64,000 nucleotides of DNA from CAZBWP01 sp964630265 (GTDB lineage Bacteria; Pseudomonadota; Alphaproteobacteria; Rhodospirillales; Defluviicoccaceae): contig CAZVRW010000004.1 in the NCBI GenBank assembly GCA_964630265.1, positions 18,266 to 82,265 of the forward strand, read 5' to 3'. The first letter of the stretch is position 1, and the number at the start of each line of letters is the position of its first letter. The notes below the pieces were generated by a model. The model saw only the letters and a program-made list of their open reading frames with translations, searched no databases and was not told the DNA's origin. Shown in pieces: positions 55,165 through 64,000 of this stretch. The translations under genes and the position numbers were made by a program.

Positions 55165-55378
55165 GGCGGCGCAGCCCGGCCAGGTGCTCGGCATCGGCGA
55201 GGCCGCGGATCCAGGCGGCGTCGCGGTGGACGCAGCACAGCACCAGCTCCTCGTCCTTGATGCCCTTCAGGTGCGTCGCCGCGACGACGATGTTGAGGTC
55301 GCCGTCCTCATCGAGGAACAGGTCGCCCTCCTGGCAGCGGGGCAGGGGGGGCTCGGTCTTCTGCACGGAGATCATCAT
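55127..55378 (-). CDS. Small hypothetical protein
   Basis: I do not recognise this 83-residue protein. It reads as a compact beta-rich fold: CQEGDLFLDEDGDLNIVVAATHLKGIKDEELVLCCVHRDAAWIRGLAD, ending in LTPGETVTLTVE. Three cysteines, no membrane helix, acidic. ATG 55378 (or the next codon) has AGAGG seven bases upstream, which supports translation. It overlaps the end of the terminase-like gene by 71 bp in another frame and the lpxK end by 38 bp on the other strand. Coupling to the upstream gene is likely. Confidence 0.6.
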   Translation of the reverse strand: MMISVQKTEPPLPRCQEGDLFLDEDGDLNIVVAATHLKGIKDEELVLCCVHRDAAWIRGLADAEHLAGLRRLTPGETVTLTVE

Positions 55379-55841
55379 GGTCGGTCGCCTCTTCGCGTTG
55401 CGGCCCGCCGGCGGACGCCGGCGCGCAGCCTGGTGTCTGGCCCGGGGAGACGGAGGGGTCTCCCGGCGATGGAGCGGCCGGCGGTTTGGCGCCGGCCGCG
55501 GCCGTGGCGCGCGGCGACGCCCGCGTCGTCGCGAACCCGGCCAGTTTTGCCTGCAGGTCGACGGCCCGCGCCGCCGCGTGAAACTGATTGTCCTCGATGG
55601 CCTGACGGAAAACGCTCTCCAGCTTGGCGATCAGGACTTCGCGCTGCTGGCCGTGGACGTTCGCCGTCTGCAGCTGCAGCATCGTAATGCGCTCGGTGAT
55701 CCGTGGCAGGCTGAGCAGCTTATGGGCGGTGGTGCGCGCGTGTTGCGGGGCGTAGCCGGCCTCGCGCGCGGCGGCGGCGGCGTTGGCGCTCTCCACGAAC
55801 CGCCGGCAAAACCGCTCCTGCCGCACCGTCAACTTGGCCAT
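55308..55841 (-). CDS. Terminase small subunit-like DNA-binding protein
   Basis: Residues 1-100 of this 177-residue protein match the phage terminase small-subunit pattern: LTVRQERFCRRFVESANAAAAAREAGYAPQHARTTAHKLLSLPRITERI, a helix-turn-helix that binds DNA, followed by a helical oligomerisation part (VLIAKLESVFRQAIEDNQFHAAARAVDLQAKLAG). From about residue 108 it is Pro/Ala-rich and probably disordered. No terminase large subunit, portal or other phage gene is near, so this is an orphan, perhaps domesticated. Start ATG 55841 has GGGGGAGAG about seven bases upstream, but that site can pair with an upstream arm. Confidence 0.75.
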   Translation of the reverse strand: MAKLTVRQERFCRRFVESANAAAAAREAGYAPQHARTTAHKLLSLPRITERITMLQLQTANVHGQQREVLIAKLESVFRQAIEDNQFHAAARAVDLQAKLAGFATTRASPRATAAAGAKPPAAPSPGDPSVSPGQTPGCAPASAGGPQREEATDHDDLRAEDRAPPAPLPGGRPVPR

Positions 55842-55844
55842 CCA

Positions 55845-55895
55845 CTGCTCTCCCCCATATGGGACCCTCAGGCCACGCAGATACTGGGAGAGCAG
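55845..55895 (-). promoter_or_regulatory. Possible Shine-Dalgarno-sequestering hairpin before terminase-like gene
   Basis: Arms CTGCTCTCCC (55845-55854) and GGGAGAGCAG (55886-55895) are a perfect 10-bp inverted repeat with a 31-base loop. In the leftward transcript the 3' arm is the gene's own Shine-Dalgarno, so pairing would block translation. The loop contains CCCATATGGG, which could form a competing hairpin next to the same site. Confidence 0.55.
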
Positions 55896-55968
55896 GAGCC
55901 GTCAAGGGGCCATATCTGCCGTCGCGGGGGCGTCGGCGGCGCGCCCAACGCGTACAGCGGCGATCAGG

Positions 55969-57165
55969 TCAGGCGAGGCGCCGCCAGCGGCCGGTGTCTG
56001 GCCGATAGCGCCACAGCGTCTGGCGGATGATCTGCCGCCAGCGCAGGGGCAGGCGTCGTCCGGCGTCGATGACCCAGGACTTTTCCAGATGCTCGACGGC
56101 GTCGCTGGCATACCAGCGCGCCCACAGGCGGCCGCTGCGGCTCAGTGGAATCAGGAAGTTGCTGACCGTCGCGATCTCGTCACCCCAGACGTCCTTGAAC
56201 GGCTGATCACCCGGCATGAAGTCGAAGATGCGCACGCCGGCATCGAAGCACCAGCGGATCAGGCACTCCATCGCCAGACGTGACGGCGAGTAGGATTGCC
56301 AGGCGGGATCGTAGGCGAAAATCTGGAAGGTGAACTCGTCCCGGTAGCGGTAGCCGAGGACGCCGGAGATCGGCCGCTCTCCGACGACCAGCCGGGCGAG
56401 CACGAGGTGGCCGAGGGCGAGCGCGTCGGCGGTCGCGGCCTGCAGCAACGCCCGATATTCCGGCGAGGCGAACAGCGGCGCGTCCAGTCCTTGGCGGGCG
56501 AGCCAATCGGACTTGCGGGCGAGCAGCCAGTCGAGCGTGGGTGCCACCGCCGCCGGGTCGGTGACGATCTCGAAGCGCGGATCGGCGCCGGTGCCCCTGA
56601 GCCGCCGCCATTGCCGGCGTTGATCGCGCATCAACTTGGCGGACCGCGTGGCCGCGAACGCGTCCCATCCCGCATACCGCTCGAGCCGGATGGTGCGGAT
56701 GGGAATGTCGATCCGCCAGCCGCTCGCCCCGTGTTCGGCGAACAGGTCGGCGAGATGCGAGCCCGGCCGGATATCCTCGAATACCGCCACGTCGGCGCCC
56801 GGCAGCCGCAACACCTCCCGCCACGCCGCCCGCAGCCATGTCCGCGCGGCGACGCCGTTCCCGCCGCCGTCGCCGAGCAGCACGTCGCGGTATTCGAACT
56901 GGTCCGACGACAGCATGCGCAGGTGCCGACCGTCGATCATCAGCGGCCAGATCAACTCGACGCGGCCGTTGCAGCGGCCAACGAGCAGGCGCAGGGCCCG
57001 GCCACGTGGCGCGGCGACACGCTCCCAGGTCCGCCATAGCCAGTCGAAGTCGTAGAAAAAATGGCCGTTGGTCGCGCGACCGGCGAGCGCGCGCCAGTCG
57101 GCGTCCAGACCGGCGAAGCGGTCGCTGTCGCCGACCACCTCGAAGGTCATCGTCGGCACCGACAT
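55969..57165 (-). CDS. GNAT/CelD-type acyltransferase
   Basis: This 398-residue protein of the Acetyltransf_6/CelD (BcsL) group occurs with polysaccharide or lipid modification genes. Features are FFYDFDWLWRTWERVA near the start, VELIWPLMIDGRHLRML, the middle segment with many Arg, VGERPISGVLGYRYRDEFTFQIFAYDPAWQSYSPSRLAMECLIRWCFDAGVRIFDFMPGD, and a basic C-terminus. I chose ATG 57165 (MSVPTMTFEVVGD) with GGGGG upstream; TTG 57231 would add 22 residues. The substrate is unknown. Confidence 0.85.
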   Translation of the reverse strand: MSVPTMTFEVVGDSDRFAGLDADWRALAGRATNGHFFYDFDWLWRTWERVAAPRGRALRLLVGRCNGRVELIWPLMIDGRHLRMLSSDQFEYRDVLLGDGGGNGVAARTWLRAAWREVLRLPGADVAVFEDIRPGSHLADLFAEHGASGWRIDIPIRTIRLERYAGWDAFAATRSAKLMRDQRRQWRRLRGTGADPRFEIVTDPAAVAPTLDWLLARKSDWLARQGLDAPLFASPEYRALLQAATADALALGHLVLARLVVGERPISGVLGYRYRDEFTFQIFAYDPAWQSYSPSRLAMECLIRWCFDAGVRIFDFMPGDQPFKDVWGDEIATVSNFLIPLSRSGRLWARWYASDAVEHLEKSWVIDAGRRLPLRWRQIIRQTLWRYRPDTGRWRRLA

Positions 57166-57480
57166 CTGACCCCCGGTCAGCGGATCGGCGGGGCGAGGCG
57201 ACACAACGGAAACTTGCACGAAAGGATCCAATCGCCCAAAAAAACGCTAACCTGTACATCGCGCTCGCGCGGCGACGCAAACCCAATCCAGCGCCACCGG
57301 CGTGATGGCGCCCCCCGATTGTGCAATCAAAGGGTAAAGATTGATTGACCAAGCTCGCGCCGGCCGCCTCTGTGGTCCAGGCGGCGCCGGGGGCGTACTG
57401 TTCCATAGCCGGCGCGTGTCGGCGGCGCTATATCTGCGCTACCGATGTTCGGTCTCCCGCCTGATTTGCCAAGGTCGCCG

Positions 57481-60327
<2,847 letters not shown>

Positions 60328-60365
60328 GCGAACCCCAGGCCGGCACCCCAGGCGGGCGCCCCAAG

Positions 60366-60482
60366 CCGGCATGCTCATCCGGCATGCTCATCCGGCATGC
60401 TCATCCGGCGCGCTCATCCGGCGTCCCCGTCTGGCGTCCCCGTCCGGCGTCCCCGTCCGGCGCTCCCGTCCGGCGCTTGCGT
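60366..60482. repeat. CCGG-core minisatellite, nine 13-bp units
   Basis: Nine contiguous 13-bp units run from 60366. Units 1-3 are CCGGCATGCTCAT, unit 4 CCGGCGCGCTCAT, units 5-7 of the type CCGGCGTCCCCGT, and units 8-9 are variants. The gradient of change suggests growth by slippage. There are no spacers, so it is not CRISPR. It lies 39 bp after uvrA. Confidence 0.85.
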
Positions 60483-60571
60483 TCCGGCGGGGGTCGTGCT
60501 GACGTTACGGCCGCGATCCCGGCCCAACCTCCGCCCGTGTGTCAAGGCGATCGCCCGTGATGGAGACTGCC

Positions 60572-61567
60572 ATGCCGGAATCCATGACCCTGCCGCCGCG
60601 GTTGCACACGGACGACGGCAGCACGCGACGGCTCGGTGCGGAGATCGAGTTCAGCGCCGTGGACTGCCGGGAAGCCGCCCTGCTCGTGGAGGCGCGTTTC
60701 GGCGGCACCGTCGAGGAAGAAAGCCTCTGGCGGTTCCACGTGCGTGACACCGCCTTCGGCGACTTCACGGTGGAACTGGACACCCAGTACGCGCACGCCC
60801 GCAAAGGCGCCCGGGACGCCAGCGATGCGTCGGGCTCGGAACTGGAACAGCGCATCGCCGAGACCCTGGATCGTGAATTGTCCGAGGCGATCGGCGACAT
60901 TGGCAGCCTCTGGCTGCCCGTGGAGATCGTCGCACCCCCGGTGCCTCTGGATCGGTTGCCGGAGCTCGACCCGTTGATCGAGGACCTGCGCGAGGCCGGC
61001 GCCGAAGGCACCGATGATGCGCTGCTCTTCGCCTTCGCCACCCAGCTCAACATCGAGGTGGCGACGCGCGATCCTGCGAGTGTCCGCGACCACCTGAAGG
61101 CCTACCTGGTGCTGGCCGAGGGGCTCCGCGAGGAGATCGGTCCGCGTCTCACCCGGCGGATGCTGCCGTTCACCGATCCGTTCCCCAAGGACTACGTTCG
61201 GCAGGTGGTCAATCCCGCCTACCGTCCGGACTTGGGAGCGTTGATCGACGACTATCTGGACGCCAATCCGACGCGCAACCGCGAGCTCGACATGCTCCCC
61301 CTGTTCCTCGATCTCGACCCGGAGCGGGTGCGGGCGCGCATCGTCGATCCGCGGGTGCGGGCGCGGCCCACCTTCCACTACCGCCTGCCGGACACCCGGC
61401 TCAGCGATCCATCCTGGAGCCTGATCACCGAGTGGAACCGCTGGGTCCGGGTCGAGCGGTTGGCCGCCGACGGTGAGGCGCTGGCAGAGGCGGGCCGCGC
61501 CTATCTCCGCCAACGGCGGTCGCTGCCGCGCCGCGTGCTGTCGTCGCTCCGTCGGTTGTGGAAATAG
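60572..61567 (+). CDS. Amidoligase-family protein
   Basis: This protein of about 331 residues contains the glutamine-synthetase-like amidoligase domain (PF12224 type): RLGAEIEFSAVD near the start supplies the conserved metal-binding Glu residues. DFTVELDTQYAHARKG and SLWLPVEIVAPPVPLDRLPELDPLIEDLREAGAEGT follow. FATQLNIEVATRDPASVRDHLKAYLVLAEGL is the usual late block. Such enzymes form amide or peptide bonds with ATP. The next gene is a class-I glutamine amidotransferase, a known pairing for this family. ATG 60572 has GGAG six bases upstream; GTG 60539 is possible. The product is unknown. Confidence 0.88.
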   Translation: MPESMTLPPRLHTDDGSTRRLGAEIEFSAVDCREAALLVEARFGGTVEEESLWRFHVRDTAFGDFTVELDTQYAHARKGARDASDASGSELEQRIAETLDRELSEAIGDIGSLWLPVEIVAPPVPLDRLPELDPLIEDLREAGAEGTDDALLFAFATQLNIEVATRDPASVRDHLKAYLVLAEGLREEIGPRLTRRMLPFTDPFPKDYVRQVVNPAYRPDLGALIDDYLDANPTRNRELDMLPLFLDLDPERVRARIVDPRVRARPTFHYRLPDTRLSDPSWSLITEWNRWVRVERLAADGEALAEAGRAYLRQRRSLPRRVLSSLRRLWK

Positions 61568-61574
61568 GCCGGTG

Positions 61575-62309
61575 ATGCGGCGACGGCGCCCGGCCGTTGG
61601 CGTCACCACCTCCAGCCGCCGCGGGCGGCTGATGTGGTGGTTCAACCGGTTCGCCCTGTGGCGGGCGGGAGCACGGGCGGTGCGGCTGCAACCGCATCGG
61701 CACGTCGATCTCGACCATCTGGATGCGCTGGTCTTGGGCGGCGGCGATGACATCGACGCGGAACTCTACGACGGCGACGTGCGGTTGACGGTGCGCATCG
61801 ATCCCGAGCGCGACGCCTTGGAGCGGCGCTTGCTGGATGCCGCCACCGGCCGCCGCCTGCCGGTGCTCGGCATCTGTCGTGGCTCGCAGATGATCAACAT
61901 CCACTTCGGCGGCACCCTGCACGGCGACATCCACGCCGTCTATGGCCGGGCCCCGCGCATTCGCACGCCGCTGCCGCGCAAGTGGATCCGGCTGTTGCCC
62001 GGCTCCCGGCTCGCGGCGATCATCGGCAAGCGGCGCGACCGGGTGAACGCCATCCATCACCAATCGGTGGCGCGCCTGGGTGAGGGCGTCCGCGTCGCCG
62101 CGCGGGACGACCACGGCATCGTCCAGGCGATCGAGGTGCCCCGCGCCCGCTTCCTGCTCGGCGTTCAGTGGCATCCCGAGTTCCTGGTGTTCGATCGTGG
62201 CCAACAACGCCTCTACCGGGCGCTGGTGGAGGCGGCGCGGCAACGCATGGCCGGGCGTGAGCCGCAGACGGTGAGCGCTGCGGTGTCGGAACCGCACGGA
62301 GGGTCCTGA
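61575..62309 (+). CDS. Class-I glutamine amidotransferase / gamma-glutamyl hydrolase-like
   Basis: This 244-residue peptidase C26 / PuuD-like protein has a nucleophile Cys in LGICRGSQMINIHFGG, and catalytic His/Glu in GVQWHPEF. LVLGGGDDIDAELY is the usual oxyanion-side block, and HHQSVARLGEGVRVAARDDHGIVQAIE follows. It starts 7 bp after the amidoligase stop, so the two are one operon. It may release ammonia or cleave gamma-glutamyl bonds in the amidoligase product. The basic N-terminus (MRRRRPAVGV) is normal for the family. Confidence 0.9.
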   Translation: MRRRRPAVGVTTSSRRGRLMWWFNRFALWRAGARAVRLQPHRHVDLDHLDALVLGGGDDIDAELYDGDVRLTVRIDPERDALERRLLDAATGRRLPVLGICRGSQMINIHFGGTLHGDIHAVYGRAPRIRTPLPRKWIRLLPGSRLAAIIGKRRDRVNAIHHQSVARLGEGVRVAARDDHGIVQAIEVPRARFLLGVQWHPEFLVFDRGQQRLYRALVEAARQRMAGREPQTVSAAVSEPHGGS

Positions 62310-62338
62310 TGCGATCGCGTTGCCGTTCGCTGCCGGCC

Positions 62339-62794
62339 TTACCCCTTCGCCGCCGCGCGCAACAGCCGCTCCAGGCCATCGAGAAAGCGTGACCGATCGG
62401 CCTTGGCGAACGGCCGGGGACCGCCGCCGCTGGCCAAGGGATTGGCCGAGCGCAGATCCGCCATCAGGTCGCGCATGGCCAGCTGGTGGCCGATGTTGGC
62501 CGACGTGAACGCATCACCGGTATGCCGGATCGCCTGCGCGCCCGCCTCCAGGCAACGCGCCGCCAGCGGAATGTCGCCGGTGACGCAGATGTCGCCGGGT
62601 CCGATACGCTCGGCGATCCAGATGTCCGCCGCGTCCGGACCTTCGGGCACCACCACGGTGGTTACCAGGGGATGCGGGTTCGGCCGGATGCCGCCGTTGC
62701 AGACGACGAAGACGTTGACGCCGTGCCGTTCGGCCACGCGCAGCGCCTCGTCCTTCACCGGACAGCCGTCGGCGTCGATGAAAAGCCTCGTCAT
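62339..62794 (-). CDS. DUF188 / YaiI-YqxD family protein
   Basis: This 151-residue small PIN-like protein has RLFIDADGCPVKDEALRVAERHGVNVFVV, then PDAADIWIAERIGPGDICVTGDIPLAARCLEAGAQ and the C-terminal ANIGHQLAMRDLMADLRS. Conserved Asp residues suggest a nuclease-like metal site; function is not established. ATG 62794 has GGGGA upstream; a longer frame adds 23 unconserved residues. Convergent with the amidotransferase gene and divergent from the patatin gene. Confidence 0.9.
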   Translation of the reverse strand: MTRLFIDADGCPVKDEALRVAERHGVNVFVVCNGGIRPNPHPLVTTVVVPEGPDAADIWIAERIGPGDICVTGDIPLAARCLEAGAQAIRHTGDAFTSANIGHQLAMRDLMADLRSANPLASGGGPRPFAKADRSRFLDGLERLLRAAAKG

Positions 62795-62874
62795 GGTGTC
62801 CCCATAGCCGACCGACGCGCCCGGCGAAAGCCTTGCGGCGGTGCGCTGTTGTCTCGGGATCATTTATGTTAAGC

Positions 62875-62886
62875 CGCTGATCAGCG
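62875..62886. promoter_or_regulatory. 12-bp perfect palindrome before patatin gene
   Basis: CGCTGATCAGCG lies 21 bp before the start codon and overlaps nothing coding. GGAGGAG (62891-62897) follows as ribosome site. It could be an operator or a small mRNA hairpin. Confidence 0.3.
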
Positions 62887-62907
62887 ACTGGGAGGAGACG
62901 GACCAAC

Positions 62908-64000
62908 ATGGCTGACCCGACGACGATCATCTGCCCTTCCAGGCCGCGCCGCGCCGCTCGCGCCATCCCGCCGGTCGTCCTTTTGCTCGTGCTGGCGTTG
63001 TCGGCATGCACCACCGTGCTGTTTCGCGCGCCGGTGCCCGAGGAGAATATCGAGAGCGCCGCGCCCTATGGCATCACCGAGCCGCTGATCCGCGAATGGG
63101 GCGATGCGATCGGCAAGGCCTCCGCCGACGAGATCCTCGAAAGATGGACCGCCCGGCTGCGCGAGCTCCGCGGTGCGGAGATCGCCGCCGGCGGGCCGCT
63201 CCGCGAGACCACCTTGGCGTTGTCCGGCGGCGGTCCCGATGGCGCTTTCGGCGCGGGGCTGCTGAACGGCTGGACGGCGCGCGGCGACCGCCCCGAGTTC
63301 GGCATGGTCACCGGCATCAGCACCGGCGCCATCCTGGCACTCTTCGCCTACCTCGGGCCGGACTACGACGACGAGCTGCGGGAGATCTACACGAGCTTCC
63401 GCACCGACCAGTTGGTGCGCAGCACCATCTTCGCCGGCCTGACCGGCGGCACCGCCCTCACCGATACGCGCGGTTATCGCCGACTGATCGAATTCTATGT
63501 GGACGACACCGTGGTCGAACGGCTCGCCGAGGCGCATCGGCGCGGCCGCGTCCTGTTGATTGGCACCACCAACATCGATGCGGCGCGACCGGTCGTCTGG
63601 AACATCGGCGCCATCGCGGCGAGCGGCCACCCGAAAGCCCGCGCGTTGATCCTCGACGTGATCCAGGCATCCTCCGCCATCCCCGTCGTCTTTCCGCCAG
63701 TGTTGATTCCCGTGGTCGCGGCGGACGGGAAAACCTACGACGAGATGCACGTGGACGGCGGCGCGACGCAACAGGTGATCTATTTCAGTCCCGAATTCCC
63801 GATGCGCCGCATCGATCGTGAGATCGGTGTGGACTTCGAGCGAACCATCTACGTCATCATCAACAACAAACTGATCAAACCCTACGATCCGGTCCGTCCG
63901 CGCATGGTCCCGATCGCCGGCGCCGCCGTGAGCAGCCTGATCGGCGGCTCGGGCGGTGGCGACATTTACCGCATCTTCGCCATCACCACCCGCGACGACA
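62908..64000 (+). CDS. Patatin-like phospholipase lipoprotein (3' end outside window)
   Basis: The first 364 residues of a membrane-anchored lipid acyl hydrolase are seen. The signal ends in lipobox LSAC (Cys34). The patatin core has oxyanion loop LSGGGPDGAFGAG, nucleophile elbow GISTG and catalytic Asp in VDGGATQ. The start is ATG 62908 with GGAGGAG 11 bases upstream. The frame is open to the window edge. Its place, after lipid-related genes, suggests phospholipid turnover, but the substrate is unknown. Confidence 0.9.
   Translation, partial: MADPTTIICPSRPRRAARAIPPVVLLLVLALSACTTVLFRAPVPEENIESAAPYGITEPLIREWGDAIGKASADEILERWTARLRELRGAEIAAGGPLRETTLALSGGGPDGAFGAGLLNGWTARGDRPEFGMVTGISTGAILALFAYLGPDYDDELREIYTSFRTDQLVRSTIFAGLTGGTALTDTRGYRRLIEFYVDDTVVERLAEAHRRGRVLLIGTTNIDAARPVVWNIGAIAASGHPKARALILDVIQASSAIPVVFPPVLIPVVAADGKTYDEMHVDGGATQQVIYFSPEFPMRRIDREIGVDFERTIYVIINNKLIKPYDPVRPRMVPIAGAAVSSLIGGSGGGDIYRIFAITTRDD

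Noticed and set aside
57300..57480. SOS box upstream of uvrA
   Set aside because: Single GTTC words occur (for example in GTACTGTTCC and GATGTTCGG), but none has a partner at N7.
60366..60482. CRISPR array
   Set aside because: Units are 13 bp and contiguous with no spacers, and no cas gene is near.

Overview
The window is a 64-kb piece of a GC-rich alphaproteobacterial chromosome, most likely from a Rhodospirillales-type organism. The evidence is the trpG-trpD-trpC-moaC-moeA-lexA order, an alphaproteobacterial LexA box (GAAC-N7-GAAC) in front of lexA, and lexA/uvrA proteins of alphaproteobacterial type. Strong third-position GC bias and many GTG starts fused to upstream TGA stops fit this. 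The genus cannot be read from the sequence. A run of 100 N (22617-22716) shows that this is a draft scaffold. I saw no rRNA, tRNA, CRISPR array, intact prophage or complete insertion sequence.

Layout. 1-3.5 kb: glycerol use (glpK tail, glpD, and an aquaglyceroporin gene split by an in-frame TGA). 3.5-9.8 kb, minus strand: a complete N-type rotary ATPase operon (atpD-C-Q-B-E-F-A-G) without atpR and without a delta gene. 10.2-14.7 kb: a five-gene branched-chain/amide amino-acid ABC transporter. 14.8-17.2 kb, minus: copper chaperone and CopA-type P-ATPase. 17.3-22.5 kb: tryptophan (trpG, trpD, trpC), molybdopterin (moaC, moeA) and SOS repressor (lexA). 22.5-25.2 kb, minus: a ComEC-like protein whose repetitive tail runs into the assembly gap. 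25.7-28.9 kb: ferrous-iron uptake (small leader ORF, two feoA, feoB, feoC).

29-36.7 kb: an exosortase A (XrtA/PEP-CTERM)-type exopolysaccharide locus, with an outer-membrane export lipoprotein, the PrsR/PrsK two-component pair, a chain-length determinant and a tyrosine autokinase; the exosortase itself is outside the window. 36.7-49.5 kb: housekeeping and central metabolism (DUF1244, purD, xseA, a lipid A acyltransferase, rhodanese, ferredoxin-NADP reductase, KorAB, pmbA, an LpxH-like hydrolase and a glycosyltransferase). 49.4-55.2 kb: a Cys-phosphatase and the inner-core/lipid A genes msbA-DUF374-waaA-lpxK, joined by stop/start overlaps. 55.1-57.2 kb, minus: a terminase-small-subunit-like gene with a possible SD-sequestering hairpin, a small unknown gene and a CelD-type acyltransferase. 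57.5-64 kb: uvrA, an amidoligase/glutamine amidotransferase pair, a DUF188 protein and a patatin lipoprotein cut by the window end.

The least ordinary signals are: the 18-codon CxC leader ORF in front of feoA, with a 25-bp palindrome further upstream; short-period CCGG-core minisatellites in several intergenic regions; a 120-bp multi-armed palindromic element at 29.05-29.17 kb; tandem 18-bp and 24-bp (hairpin) repeats ahead of the exopolysaccharide operon; the atpR-less N-ATPase with a two-glutamate c subunit; and the hairpin that covers the Shine-Dalgarno of the terminase-like gene.
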